A stretch of DNA of 40,335 bases, taken from contig NZ_BPFD01000044.1 of NCBI RefSeq assembly GCF_019655335.1, forward strand, positions 1-40,335. The letters are read 5' to 3'. Source of the stretch: Shewanella hafniensis. GTDB lineage: Bacteria; Pseudomonadota; Gammaproteobacteria; Enterobacterales; Shewanellaceae. The notes below the pieces were generated by a model, which saw nothing but the letters and a program-made list of their open reading frames with translations, was not told the origin of the DNA and ran no database searches. Of this stretch, positions 1-9,481 are shown piece after piece (the stretch's first letter is position 1; each line of letters starts with the position of its first letter). The translations under genes and the position numbers were made by a program.

Positions 1-1
1 T

Positions 2-88
2 ACAGAGATCAGAAATTGTGAAGCGGTTGGCGCTGTAACACTCAACCCAGATAAGGCACCAGAAGAAGGCGTAATAAATGCAGCTTAA
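2..88 (+). CDS. C-terminal tail of an off-window reading frame (3' partial, uncertain)
   Basis: Reading from base 2 there is an open frame of 28 codons ending at a TAA at 86-88, and the frame is open to the window edge. The encoded tail (TEIRNCEAVGAV...) has ordinary amino acid composition, so it may be the end of a gene that starts before the window. It is too short to assign a family. It could equally be chance, since an open run of this length is unremarkable. Confidence 0.3.
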   Translation, partial: TEIRNCEAVGAVTLNPDKAPEEGVINAA

Positions 89-174
89 TATTTAAACAAA
101 GAGTGACAACTATCTTGAAAAACACCGTGGGTAGAATCGCTACTGTTTGAACTAGAAGCAGTTTTTGCTATTGA

Positions 175-210
175 GAAGATAGAGAGGACAGCGAAGATAG
201 AGAGGACAGC
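175..210. repeat. 18-bp direct tandem repeat, two copies
   Basis: The 18-mer gaagatagagaggacagc occurs at 175-192 and again directly after at 193-210. It leads into the longer 135-bp duplication upstream of the transposase gene, and its last bases form the start of that longer repeat. Confidence 0.85.
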
Positions 211-458
211 CACATCTTTTGTGTTTTGCGCACTCCTCTACTAGGCTTTACATTATCTTGCTTTTGTCGTTTTGGAGCGTCTTATGACCTCAGCCAGAAG
301 ACAGCTAATTGATGCTAATGTAACAGTAACAGTAAAAAGGACAGCCACATCTTTTGTGTTTTGCGCACTCCTCTACTAGGCTTTACATTATCTTGCTTTT
401 GTCTGTTTGGAGTTTGCTATGACCTCAGCCAGAAGACAGCTAATTGATGCTAATGTGA
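203..458 (+). repeat. 135-bp offset tandem duplication of the transposase 5' end and leader
   Basis: The block starting aggacagccacatc at 203 recurs at 338 with a constant offset of 135 bp. It covers the leader, the ATG (284 and 419) and the first 13 or so codons of the transposase. The copies differ at a few positions, mainly just before the ATG and at one base near the end (gtaac versus gtgac). The upstream copy is therefore a truncated remnant of the element. Confidence 0.85.
284..379 (+). pseudogene. Truncated 5' fragment of the RAYT transposase
   Basis: An ATG at 284 opens the same first residues as the intact downstream transposase (MTSARRQLIDANVT), then runs into the second copy of the leader and stops at TAG 377-379 after 31 codons. 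It has no catalytic residues and is best read as the left-over start of an interrupted or duplicated copy. Whether the small frame is translated cannot be told from the sequence. Confidence 0.65.
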
Positions 459-1444
459 CGCCTTTCTATCATGTGATAAATCGCTGTGTTCGAAGGGCTT
501 TTCTGTGCGGTGAAGATAGACTGTCAGGTCGCAGTTATGAGCATCGTCGCGGCTGGATTGTTGATAAAATCAAGGTATTATCTGCGATTTTCTGCATTGA
601 TATTTGCGCCTATGCGGTGATGAGTAATCACTATCATTTAGTGCTTAAAATTGATGTCGACAAGGCCAAATCGTTAACGCAAAAAGATATTATCAGTCGC
701 TGGTGTCAAATCACTAAAGGCCATGCTGTCGCCACTAAGTATATGAATGGTGATGCTTTAATCGACGGTGAAGTGATGTTACTTGATGCATTACTCGCCG
801 AGTGGCATGAGCGACTGAGCAGTATCTCTTGGTTTATGCGTTGTTTAAATGAAGAAATTGCCCGTAAAGCCAATCGTGAAGATGAGTGTAAAGGCGCCTT
901 TTGGGAGGGGCGTTTTAAGTCGCAAGCGCTGTTAGATGAGCAAGCACTACTGGCCTGCATGATGTATGTCGATTTAAATCCTATTCGAGCAGGGATTGCC
1001 GACTCTTTACAATCCTCTGATTTTACATCGATTCAGGAGCGCGTGAATGCACTTAATCCTCATATCAACGCGCTCCAACTGGCCAAAACTACCGCAGATA
1101 ACCTACAGCAAAAACCGCATAAAGCCCTCGCAAAATTTGATGGTTCAACACTTCTGAGTCAGCAAACGGGTATTCCGTTTCATTTTGCTGATTATCTTGA
1201 ATTAATAGATTGGACGGGACGAGCTATGCGCCTTGATAAAAAAGGCTATATCGATAATGAACGGCCGAAACTGCTCAATGAATTAGGCATTTCGCCCGAT
1301 GCGTGGCTCACTTCAGCCAAAGAGTTTCGCCGTCAATACAGTGGCATAAGTGGTCGATGGGATAGCATGTGCGAGTTTAAAAAGCAGCACAACAGCGGCA
1401 AATGGTGTAAAGGTAAAGCCTCAAGCCAAGCATTGCATCCTTAA
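419..1444 (+). mobile_element. REP-associated tyrosine transposase (RAYT, Y1 / IS200-like family)
   Basis: The 341-residue protein belongs to the Y1 (HUH) transposase superfamily, single-strand DNA nucleases that in the RAYT branch are associated with short palindromic extragenic repeats. An N-terminal FYHVINRC segment leads to the metal-binding HYH pair at residues 71-73 (SNHYHLVL). The likely catalytic tyrosine is Y183 in the CMMYVDLNPIRAG block, preceded by the FWEGRFKSQALL stretch typical of the family. The ATG at 419 is chosen over a TTG at 407 because GGAG sits just upstream and because the duplicated copy conserves this ATG. The C-terminal third is less recognisable. The gene appears intact; no second IS gene is present, so it is probably a single-copy domesticated-type element rather than a classical IS. 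Confidence 0.85.
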
Positions 1445-1486
1445 GCGCATCATGGCCGACGATTCTGCGCTTAGAATTGTTTTTTT
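1442..1486 (+). terminator. Hairpin with T tract overlapping the transposase stop
   Basis: An 8-bp inverted repeat, taagcgca at 1442-1449 and tgcgctta at 1466-1473, overlaps the stop codon. Seven T residues follow at 1480-1486. The gap between stem and T run is longer than ideal, so this may be a weak terminator or a structured end of the element. Confidence 0.45.
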
Positions 1487-1489
1487 ATC

Positions 1490-2004
1490 CGAAATGAAGA
1501 TGATTTCGCGCAAAACGTAGCTCACTTCTGTCCAATAGAGTGGTGCCTATAATCGTTAAGATTAGATCTAGTCTTTAGAACCTACTGGTTACGCAAGCGC
1601 TCGAAAGGTGCGCCATGGTGATTTGCGAGACGACCGTCCGCCCTATGGCCGCTTTTTGGCATCCATGCCATCGCGGCATTTGTGAATCCTTTCACATCAG
1701 ACGGGGCGGTCGAGCATCCACGGAGGACTTGAACAACATCCCTGTTTAACTGCCAGCTCGCCATCTGATAGGCAGGACGCCTGAATGTCGTGCAATGCAG
1801 GGATACATGAGAACGACCATGGCTCTCGTTCATAAGCTCAGAAACCCTAGGTTTCTATTCACCGCGTCGACGAGCAAATGCCATGGCAAACCATTGCTCA
1901 GAACGATGAACAGCCTCCCTACCGCCCCAATCCTTTATCTCTTGCTTCTAGATGGCTTCTAGATGGCTTCTAGATATCGCTCGCGCCGAAAGGCATCGCT
2001 AACC
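1490..2004. other. About 515 bp without a convincing gene; possible dispersed repeat
   Basis: This gap lies between the transposase and the end of relA. It is richer in G and C by eye than ordinary spacers. The only notable open frame is an 83-codon one on the minus strand at 1582-1833 (MNESHGRSHVSLHCTTF...), which has no domain I recognise. My impression is that similar stretches recur as dispersed repeats in related genomes, but this is unverified. Three 11-bp tandem copies of gcttctagatg-type sequence end the region at 1944-1976. Confidence 0.4.
1944..1976. repeat. 11-bp tandem repeat, three copies
   Basis: The unit gcttctagatg repeats at 1944-1954, 1955-1965 and 1966-1976 (last base differs). 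It lies about 30 bp past the relA stop codon. Confidence 0.85.
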
Positions 2005-4212
2005 TTAAAGCCGTCTTGCCTCGATCACGCTATCGACTTGAGTCAGTTTCGATAACACCCGCGATAAACCATCGAGATTATAAAGCTCTAGTTCCAACTC
2101 AATCGCAGCTGTCTGGTTTTTAGTATCCGATGAAGAGCTCATGGCTAATACATTGGATTTTTCGGCCGCCAGCACTGAGGTTAAGTCACGCAATAAGCCA
2201 CTGCGATCGTGGGCCAATACCCGCAGACGCATGCGATAACCGCCGGAGTAATTTTCGCCCCAGACCACATCGACGCCGCGCTCTGGGTGAACCCGCATTA
2301 ACTCTTTAACTTGTTCACAATCAGCGCGATGCACAGAAATGCCACGGCCCTTAGTGATAAAACCTAAGATCTCATCACCGGGAACTGGCTGACAACAACG
2401 GGCAATATGGTTAAGCAAGTTACCCACACCGTTGACTTCAACCTGACCACGGCCACTGGATGTCGGTTTGTGTTGGCCTTTCTTAACTAATTCTTCGACC
2501 GCATCTTCTTCTGACACTTCGTCGAGTCGCAGACGGCTTTGAATATGGTTAACCACTTGATGCAGACGCACATCACCGCCGCCAATGGCCGCCAGTAAGT
2601 CATCCATGCTCGCCATATTAAAGCGCTCGACCGCGATGGCCGCGTCTTTAATTTTAAGGCTCACCCGCGCCAATTCAGATTCGAGCATTTCTTTGCCGGC
2701 GACAATATTCTTGTCTCTGTCCTGCTGCTTAAACCAATGCTGAATTTTCGAACGCGCCCGTGAAGTACGGATATAACCTAAGTTAGGGTTAAGCCAATCG
2801 CGCTTGGGGTTGGGCTGTTTCGAGGTGATGATCTCGATACGCTCGCCCGTTTCAACCTGATAAATGAACGGCACAATACGGCCATCGACCTTAGCACCAA
2901 TACATTTGTGTCCCACTTGGGAGTGAATGTAATAGGCAAAGTCGAGCACGGTTGAGCCCAGTGGCAAGTCGACAACTTCACCGCTTGGGGTGAACACATA
3001 GACTCTGTCTTCAAACACTTGGCTGCGCACTTCTTCGACCAAATTGCCACTTTCGACCACGTCTTCCTGCCATTGCAGAATTTTACGCAGCCAGTTAATT
3101 TTTTCTTCGTAGCCGCTTTGCTTACCGGAATGATTGCCTTCTTTATATTTCCAATGCGCGGCCACACCCAGTTCTGCATCTTCATGCATGTCTTGGGTAC
3201 GAATTTGAATTTCAACGGTTTTGCCCTCAGGCCCCACCACTACGGTATGAATCGATTGATAACCGTTAGGTTTAGGGTTAGCGACATAGTCGTCAAATTC
3301 CCGCGGAATATGGTGCCAAAGCGTATGCACAACACCTAATGCACCATAACAATCCTGTAAACGCTCAGTCACGATACGCACGGCGCGCACGTCAAACAAC
3401 TCATCAAATTTGAGGTGCTTGCCCTTCATCTTGCGCCAGATACTGTAGATATGTTTCGGCCGGCCGTAGACCTTAGCACGAATTTGATCTTCATCTAATC
3501 TTTGTTGCAACTGGCTGACAAACTTATCGATAAAGACTTCACGGTCCAGTCGTTTGCCATCTAATTGCTTAGCGATGTCTTTGTAGGTATCAGGATGCAA
3601 GTAGCGAAAAGAAATATCTTCCAGCTCCCACTTCAATTGCCCAATCCCTAAACGGTTAGCCAGCGGCGCATAAATATCGGCAATTTCGCGGGCCAACAGC
3701 ACGCGAGTTTCTTCATCGGCATTTTTCACCGCCCGCAGCAAACACACACGCTCAGCAAGCTTAATCACCACAGCGCGCACATCTTCAACCATAGCCAATA
3801 ACATGCGGCGGATATTGTCGATTTGCGGCTCGGTGGAGCGACTATTGGGATTGATTTTTAAGGCGCCGATGGCATTCATGGTCACAACGCTCGCCACTAA
3901 ACGCGCCAGCGGCTCACCAAATTTTTCTTTGATGGCGTCTTCGGTCAGTAACCCAGCATCGAACACCACAAACAGAATCGCCGCTTGCAGGGTTTCAATG
4001 TCCATGTTCAGCGGTGCGAGGATTTCAATCATCTCTCGAGCACGTTCGAGCAGTTCTCTCTTCGCCGCAGGACTCTTGGCGGGTAAGGCGTCAATCTGCC
4101 CTATCAAGGAGAGCAGCATCTGCGCTTCATCGGCATGACCGACATAGCGAGCCACCCAATCTTCTAAGTGAAAATCGGGATCATTAAAGTGCGCTTCGCG
4201 AACAGAGACCAT
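2005..4212 (-). CDS. relA: RelA, GTP pyrophosphokinase ((p)ppGpp synthetase I)
   Basis: The 735-residue protein transfers pyrophosphate from ATP to GTP or GDP on stalled ribosomes, producing the stringent-response alarmone. The order is a degenerate HD domain (the hydrolase histidine-aspartate pair is replaced, around FVVFDAGLLTEDAI), the synthetase domain with YGRPKHIYSIWRKM and the EFDDY signature of monofunctional RelA, a TGS domain (VYVFTPSGEVVDLPLGST), a zinc-finger-like region with RCCQPVPGDEI, and a C-terminal ACT domain. The length matches the family. It lies downstream of rlmD on the same strand with a 152-bp gap, so it may have its own promoter. In many enterobacteria mazEF/mazG follow relA; here the downstream side is occupied by the RAYT element. 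Confidence 0.97.
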   Translation of the reverse strand: MVSVREAHFNDPDFHLEDWVARYVGHADEAQMLLSLIGQIDALPAKSPAAKRELLERAREMIEILAPLNMDIETLQAAILFVVFDAGLLTEDAIKEKFGEPLARLVASVVTMNAIGALKINPNSRSTEPQIDNIRRMLLAMVEDVRAVVIKLAERVCLLRAVKNADEETRVLLAREIADIYAPLANRLGIGQLKWELEDISFRYLHPDTYKDIAKQLDGKRLDREVFIDKFVSQLQQRLDEDQIRAKVYGRPKHIYSIWRKMKGKHLKFDELFDVRAVRIVTERLQDCYGALGVVHTLWHHIPREFDDYVANPKPNGYQSIHTVVVGPEGKTVEIQIRTQDMHEDAELGVAAHWKYKEGNHSGKQSGYEEKINWLRKILQWQEDVVESGNLVEEVRSQVFEDRVYVFTPSGEVVDLPLGSTVLDFAYYIHSQVGHKCIGAKVDGRIVPFIYQVETGERIEIITSKQPNPKRDWLNPNLGYIRTSRARSKIQHWFKQQDRDKNIVAGKEMLESELARVSLKIKDAAIAVERFNMASMDDLLAAIGGGDVRLHQVVNHIQSRLRLDEVSEEDAVEELVKKGQHKPTSSGRGQVEVNGVGNLLNHIARCCQPVPGDEILGFITKGRGISVHRADCEQVKELMRVHPERGVDVVWGENYSGGYRMRLRVLAHDRSGLLRDLTSVLAAEKSNVLAMSSSSDTKNQTAAIELELELYNLDGLSRVLSKLTQVDSVIEARRL

Positions 4213-4364
4213 CTAATTTATTTCCTTATCCGTGCTCAGAGAGAAAGTGGGCACCACTTCAGCTCTCCTATCTTCAGCATTGGCGCGAACTTGTCAAACC
4301 CAACCGACGTAATAATCACATTTTTTACGTTATTCAAACGCTTTGCTTACTTTGCCAGCGCAAA

Positions 4365-5717
4365 TTACTTGGTTAATTCAAACAGTGCCATGGCTTCGAT
4401 ATGATGTGTTTGTGGGAACATGTCGATAAGTCCCAACTGCTGTAAGCGGTAACCGCGCTCTAACAGTACAGCGCTATCGCGGGCCAAGCTCGCAGGATTA
4501 CAAGAAACATACACGACTTTGCGCGGCTTCATTTTCTTCAACCATTGCAAGCTTTCAAACGCACCCGCACGGGCAGGATCGAGCAGTAATTTATCAATTT
4601 TACCCATCCAAGGCTCAAGGGATAAATCCGCGCTTAAGTCGCCATGGTAAAAGGTCAGTTTATCAAGATTGTTGGCTTTCGCGTTCACGCGAGCCTGAGT
4701 CACCATTTCGGCAACCCCTTCGACGCCAATCACATCAGCGCCCATTTTCGCTAAGGGCAAACTGAAATTACCCATGCCGCAGAACAAATCCAAAATGCGC
4801 TCATCTGGCGCTGGCGCTAACCAATCCATCGCTTGAGCGACCATGGCCTTGTTAATTTGTCCATTCACTTGCACAAAGTTACCTGGGGTAAAACTTAAAC
4901 TCACCGCATCCGACTCAGCTTTGTCATCTAACAGCTGATAAACCGGTAATACTAACTCAGCGCCGACGCCTTGGAATTGGCCTTCGTTGTCCTGCAAACA
5001 AATATGGATCTGATGCTGCTCGGCAAAGGCTGACAACTTAGCGAGATCTTTATCATTTAGCGCCTTAGTGATCCGCAGCACAGCGAAATGACCATTATCG
5101 GCGGCAATCAACTCAAGATGGCCTAAGCTGGCTTTAGCCGACAATTGGTTCAGCAACTTAGCAAAGGGGACGATCAAGTCCGATAACGGCTTAGCTAACA
5201 CCAGACACTGGCTGATTGGCACCACATTGCTGCTACTGGCGGCACGAAAACCTAAGCTTAAGTGCTTGGTATTTTTATCAAATAAAGTTGCAAGACGGGC
5301 GCGGCGACGATAATGCCAGCCTTCCCCCGTTAATGCGGGCGATAAAGCTCCGCCTTCTGTGCCAGCAAACTTCGCCATAATATCCAGCAGCGCGGCTTCT
5401 TTATGCTCCCGCTGGCTAGCTAATGACATATGCTGTAAGTCGCAGCCACCGCAGGTGTGATAATGTAGACACTCGGGCGTAACGCGCTCAGGGCTTGATG
5501 AATCGACTTTAATCAACTTGGCACGGGCATAATTTTTCTTTTGCTCGGTGAGCTGTACCGTCACGGTTTCATCGGGCAAAGCGCCAGGGATAAACACGAC
5601 TTTACCTTGATGTTGTGCTATACCTGCGCCTAAGTGATCGAGCTGATCCACGCTCAGTGATAACTTAGCCGACAACTGTTTGGAACTATTTGGTTTTGCT
5701 TTAAAAAATTGCGCCAT
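4365..5717 (-). CDS. rlmD: RlmD, 23S rRNA (uracil-1939-C5) methyltransferase
   Basis: This 450-residue enzyme methylates C5 of U1939 in 23S rRNA using S-adenosylmethionine (older name RumA). An N-terminal TRAM RNA-binding domain ([22 protein letters not shown]) is followed by the cysteine set for a 4Fe-4S cluster ([16 protein letters not shown]), the SAM-binding motif [16 protein letters not shown], and the catalytic cysteine in [13 protein letters not shown] near the C terminus, plus the terminal [10 protein letters not shown]. It is divergent from barA, with about 100 bp between the two likely starts, and precedes relA, an arrangement shared with E. coli. Confidence 0.97.
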   Translation of the reverse strand: MAQFFKAKPNSSKQLSAKLSLSVDQLDHLGAGIAQHQGKVVFIPGALPDETVTVQLTEQKKNYARAKLIKVDSSSPERVTPECLHYHTCGGCDLQHMSLASQREHKEAALLDIMAKFAGTEGGALSPALTGEGWHYRRRARLATLFDKNTKHLSLGFRAASSSNVVPISQCLVLAKPLSDLIVPFAKLLNQLSAKASLGHLELIAADNGHFAVLRITKALNDKDLAKLSAFAEQHQIHICLQDNEGQFQGVGAELVLPVYQLLDDKAESDAVSLSFTPGNFVQVNGQINKAMVAQAMDWLAPAPDERILDLFCGMGNFSLPLAKMGADVIGVEGVAEMVTQARVNAKANNLDKLTFYHGDLSADLSLEPWMGKIDKLLLDPARAGAFESLQWLKKMKPRKVVYVSCNPASLARDSAVLLERGYRLQQLGLIDMFPQTHHIEAMALFELTK

Positions 5718-5817
5718 TTCGGCCTCTAAATCAATAAAATACTGGCAAAGACCGCCCTCTTTCTGGCAGTCTTATAAAATTATCTTAGTCTCTGTTACAG
5801 GAAACACCGCCGCTGCT

Positions 5818-8619
5818 ATGAACCCAGTCAACAACATGACCAAATACAGCCTACGTTCTTGGGTTCTTGTGCTGGCGCTCGCGCCAACAATCTTGGTCGG
5901 TATCCTTCTGGGCAGCTACTTTACCATAAATCGTTTTTATGAGCTTGAAGATACGCTCGTCGAACAGGGCAGCAATATTATCGAGCCGCTGTCGATTGCC
6001 AGTGAAATCGGTTTAATGGCCAATGATCGCGAGGCGACCAAACGCTTACTCGCCGCGGCGCAGCTCAACAAATCCACCTTAGTGAAATCCATCGCGATTT
6101 TCGACGCCAATAATCAACTCTTTGTGACCTCGCACTACCACAAAGATTTTGAAATTATGCGTTATAAAGAAGCCCTCAGCACACTGCATAAAACCGAAAT
6201 AGAGCATGTGGGAGACAGTCTGATTTTACGGACACCGATTTTCTCCACCGGGCCCAGTGCCGCCCCCGCCAATTACGATATTCAGACAGACGGAGGTCAG
6301 CTCTTAGGTTATATCTCCATCATAATCAATAAAGAACGTGCCTTACTCGAGCAGCATAGAGCCGCGGTCGCCGCCTTTATTATCGTGTTGATCGGAGTAC
6401 AGTTGAACTTACTGTTCACTTTCCGGCTGGTGAAAAACGTCACTCAGCCCATTACCGAGATGGTGCGCGTCGTCGCTAAAATCCGTGAAGGTAAATTGGA
6501 CGCCCGCTTAGATGGCAACTTGATTGGAGAGCTGGACCTACTCAAACGCGGCATCAATGCCATGGCAGGGTCGCTATCGGAATACCATGATGAGATGCAG
6601 CAAAATATCGACCAAGCCACGTCGGATCTGCGGGAAACCTTAGAGCAGATTGAAATCCAAAACGTCGAGTTAGATTTAGCGAAAAAACGTGCCTTAGAAG
6701 CCAGCCGAATTAAATCAGAATTCTTAGCCAACATGTCCCACGAGTTACGTACGCCGCTCAATGGCGCTATCGGTTTTGCGCGGCAATTAGTCAAAACACC
6801 ATTGCATTCGAGCCAAGTGGATTACATCAAGACCATTGAGCGCAGTGCCACTAACCTGCTAGGCATCATCAACGATATTCTCGATTTTTCTAAACTCGAA
6901 GCCGGTAAAATGGTGTTGGAAAACATGCCCTTCGGTCTGAGGGAAACCATAGGCGATACCATCACGCTAATCTCGGGCAGCGCTCAGGCCAAGGGCCTAG
7001 AACTGGTTGTCGATATCGCCCCTAACGTGCCCGACAATGTTAATGGCGATGCCATGCGCGTGTGCCAAATCATCAATAACTTGGTCGGTAACGCGATTAA
7101 ATTCACTGACTCTGGCAGCGTGATGGTCAAAATCGAACTGCAAAGCCAGTCGGAAGAACAGGTAGTACTGCGCTGTGATGTGGTCGATACCGGTATTGGT
7201 ATCGATGAAAGCCAGCAGGACTTTTTATTCCAAGCCTTTGGCCAAGCCGATTCGTCGATTTCCCGCCGCTTTGGTGGCACAGGCTTAGGTTTAGTGATCA
7301 CTAAGCGTTTAGTAAATCAAATGGGCGGCCAAATCGGCTTTACCTCATCCCCAGAGAAAGGCTCAAACTTCTGGTTCAGTTTGCCGCTCGGCTTAGGTCA
7401 GTTCCAAATTGGTGACTCACTGCCGCTCGAAAAACTCAAAGACAAAACCATACTGTTTTACGAGCCACGCGTGCTGACTCATGCTGTCTTGAGTCGCCAA
7501 TTGAATCAATGGGATACCAAAGTCACCCACCATCAGCATATCCCAAGTTTGCTGACCACGCTCAACACGGCCGAAGCGCCATACGACTATGTTCTCTTGA
7601 GTTGCCATGGTTTTAGCGATGCAGCACAACTGGTAAATACACTTAACTTGGCGAAGACCAAAACTGATTGCCTTGTGGTGCTATACGATTGCCAAGAACA
7701 GGATGCCTTAACCCAATTTATCCGCCCGAATGCCGATGTGGTATTGTCTCTGCCCGTGAGTGAGCAACAGCTTGCCCGCAACTTACTCTATCCACCGATG
7801 GAATACGACATCATAGCCCCAGTGACCATAGCCACTCCGGCTGCGCGCCAATCCTTAACCGTACTGGCGGTGGATGATAACTTTGCCAACTTAAAGCTAA
7901 TCGACACCTTGCTCAGTGAGTTAGTGACGACGGTTATCGCGGTCAACAGTGGCGATGAAGCGGTTAAACAGGCGAAGACACGCACCTTCGATTTGATTTT
8001 TATGGATATTCAGATGCCAGGCACAGATGGCATCAGCGCCACTAAGCAAATTCGCCAAGGCTCAATGAACCGTAACACGCCAATTATTGCCGTAACGGCC
8101 CATGCGATTGCTGAAGAACGCGAGCTGATTTTAGGCAGTGGTATGGATGGATATTTGCCTAAACCTATTGATGAAGCGGCGCTCAAAGACGTGATCCATC
8201 GCTGGATCACTCGCCCCAAATTCACCCATTTTGACCTGCATACGCTGAACTGGGATTTATGCTTAACCCAAGCTAATCATAAGGCCGATCTCGCCTTAGA
8301 CATGCTGAGAATGTTGCTCGACTCCTTGCCACAAACCGTTTCGACGATTCAGACGGCGCTGAGTCAAAACGATCATCCCGTCATGCTCAGTACAATCCAT
8401 AAACTACATGGTGCGAGCTGCTACTGCGGCGTGCCTACAACCCAAAGACTATGCCAAGAAATTGAATCGGCGCTAAAACGTGAAACAGCGGTCGAAGATC
8501 TCGAACCCGAAATACTAGAGTTACTTGATGAGTTAACTAAGGTAGAATCTGCGGCAAATCAAGTGATATCACAGCTATCAGCGGAAATAACAGATGACCA
8601 AAAAATCGGGCTTCTTTAA
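5818..8619 (+). CDS. barA: BarA, hybrid sensor histidine kinase of the BarA/UvrY system
   Basis: The 933-residue inner-membrane tripartite kinase passes phosphate to the response regulator UvrY, which controls Csr regulatory RNAs. An N-terminal membrane segment (WVLVLALAPTILVGILLG) is followed by a periplasmic sensor region and a second membrane segment (AAFIIVLIGVQLNLLFTF). Next come HAMP, a HisKA box with the phospho-accepting His (FLANMSHELRTPLNG), HATPase boxes (N, DTGIGI, GGTGLGL), a receiver domain with the Asp in FMDIQMPGTDG, and a C-terminal HPt domain with HKLHGASCYCG. The longer open frame starts at 5680, but similarity to known BarA begins at MTKYSLR, so the start is 5818 or the ATG at 5836. 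Its end overlaps the next gene by 26 bp, suggesting co-transcription. Confidence 0.95.
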   Translation: MNPVNNMTKYSLRSWVLVLALAPTILVGILLGSYFTINRFYELEDTLVEQGSNIIEPLSIASEIGLMANDREATKRLLAAAQLNKSTLVKSIAIFDANNQLFVTSHYHKDFEIMRYKEALSTLHKTEIEHVGDSLILRTPIFSTGPSAAPANYDIQTDGGQLLGYISIIINKERALLEQHRAAVAAFIIVLIGVQLNLLFTFRLVKNVTQPITEMVRVVAKIREGKLDARLDGNLIGELDLLKRGINAMAGSLSEYHDEMQQNIDQATSDLRETLEQIEIQNVELDLAKKRALEASRIKSEFLANMSHELRTPLNGAIGFARQLVKTPLHSSQVDYIKTIERSATNLLGIINDILDFSKLEAGKMVLENMPFGLRETIGDTITLISGSAQAKGLELVVDIAPNVPDNVNGDAMRVCQIINNLVGNAIKFTDSGSVMVKIELQSQSEEQVVLRCDVVDTGIGIDESQQDFLFQAFGQADSSISRRFGGTGLGLVITKRLVNQMGGQIGFTSSPEKGSNFWFSLPLGLGQFQIGDSLPLEKLKDKTILFYEPRVLTHAVLSRQLNQWDTKVTHHQHIPSLLTTLNTAEAPYDYVLLSCHGFSDAAQLVNTLNLAKTKTDCLVVLYDCQEQDALTQFIRPNADVVLSLPVSEQQLARNLLYPPMEYDIIAPVTIATPAARQSLTVLAVDDNFANLKLIDTLLSELVTTVIAVNSGDEAVKQAKTRTFDLIFMDIQMPGTDGISATKQIRQGSMNRNTPIIAVTAHAIAEERELILGSGMDGYLPKPIDEAALKDVIHRWITRPKFTHFDLHTLNWDLCLTQANHKADLALDMLRMLLDSLPQTVSTIQTALSQNDHPVMLSTIHKLHGASCYCGVPTTQRLCQEIESALKRETAVEDLEPEILELLDELTKVESAANQVISQLSAEITDDQKIGLL

Positions 8620-9193
8620 ACGTCTTAAGGCGTTAACACTGCCACAAAAACAACTCTTCGCCACTGCACTTTGCCAACGCATGTTGCCCAACTATCAACT
8701 GTTTTCCGAAGTCTGTGAGTTTGGTGACCCTGCTGTATTGAGCACTGCATTAGAGCTACTGTGGCAATCCCTGTACGATCCTAAGCTTAAATTCAATATC
8801 GATGTGCATTTGCAACGTCTTGAAGATAACACCCCAGAACCCGCTGATTTTGAAGCTTATGGCGTCTATCCAGCCATGGATGCTGTGGTCGCCATATCAA
8901 CCTTGTTGGGTGCGATTCAAGGTAAGATTGAAGAAGATATAGTCAATATCAGCAAACTGTCATCGAGCACTGTGGCTAACTATATCGAAGCCATCAGCGA
9001 TGTCGAATTAGTCGATGAAGCATTAGATGATTTCGTTTTTGCCCATGAAGTTATGGAAGAAGAAAAAGAGTTACAAAATTCTCTGCTGGAAATTATCGAA
9101 GAAAATCCCAAGATCACAGCGGAACTGGTTAAAGGTTTACGCAAAGACATTATCGAAGCTGGCGTATCAAATATCGGCATCAGCGTCGCTTAA
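8594..9193 (+). CDS. yjaG: YjaG family protein (DUF416)
   Basis: This 199-residue acidic protein resembles E. coli YjaG along its length: a CQRMLPNYQLF-type N-terminal helix, FGDPAVLSTALELLWQSL, the block DFEAYGVYPAMDA, and the C-terminal ELVKGLRKDIIEAGVSNIGI. The biochemical role of the family is not established. No signal peptide or membrane segment is visible. The start codon lies inside barA (26-bp overlap), so translation is probably coupled. A strong terminator follows within 6 bp of the stop codon. Confidence 0.85.
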   Translation: MTKKSGFFKRLKALTLPQKQLFATALCQRMLPNYQLFSEVCEFGDPAVLSTALELLWQSLYDPKLKFNIDVHLQRLEDNTPEPADFEAYGVYPAMDAVVAISTLLGAIQGKIEEDIVNISKLSSSTVANYIEAISDVELVDEALDDFVFAHEVMEEEKELQNSLLEIIEENPKITAELVKGLRKDIIEAGVSNIGISVA

Positions 9194-9198
9194 TTGAT

Positions 9199-9230
9199 GG
9201 GTGCTTGGGGCAACTCAAGCACCCTTATTC
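9199..9230 (+). terminator. Rho-independent terminator after the barA-yjaG pair
   Basis: A 9-bp perfect stem, gggtgcttg (9199-9207) with caagcaccc (9216-9224), encloses an 8-nt loop and is followed by ttattctt. It starts 5 bases after the yjaG stop codon. Confidence 0.85.
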
Positions 9231-9233
9231 TTC

Positions 9234-9389
9234 CTAAACAGTACGTCTAAACAATGTTTCTAAACAATATGTCTAAACAATATGTCTAAACAATATGTCT
9301 AAACAATATGTCTAAACAATATGTCTAAACAATATGTCTAAACAATGTTTCTAAACAATATGTCTAAACAATGTTTCTAAACAATAAAC
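9234..9389. repeat. 13-bp tandem repeat, 12 copies (VNTR)
   Basis: The unit ctaaacaatatgt starts every 13 bp from 9234 to 9377 without interruption: 12 copies. Variants are ctaaacaatgttt (three units), ctaaacagtacgt in the second unit position range, and a final ctaaacaataaac. The array fills most of the 288-bp space between the yjaG terminator and the next small gene. There is no palindrome within the unit and no adjacent replication gene. Confidence 0.95.
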
Positions 9390-9481
9390 CTCTAGTCTCG
9401 ACTGCAATCACGCTCAAGCAAGCCCCAAAACGAGTAAGACCAAAGCTAGCAAGTTCTATCAGCCAATATTGAGTTATTCCA

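Noticed and set aside
1582..1833. 83-codon minus-strand open frame as a real protein gene
   Set aside because: No recognisable domain or ribosome-binding site, and it lies in a segment that looks like a non-coding repeat.
9234..9389. CRISPR array or plasmid-type iterons
   Set aside because: The 13-bp units are contiguous with no spacers, lack palindromes, and no cas or rep gene is nearby.
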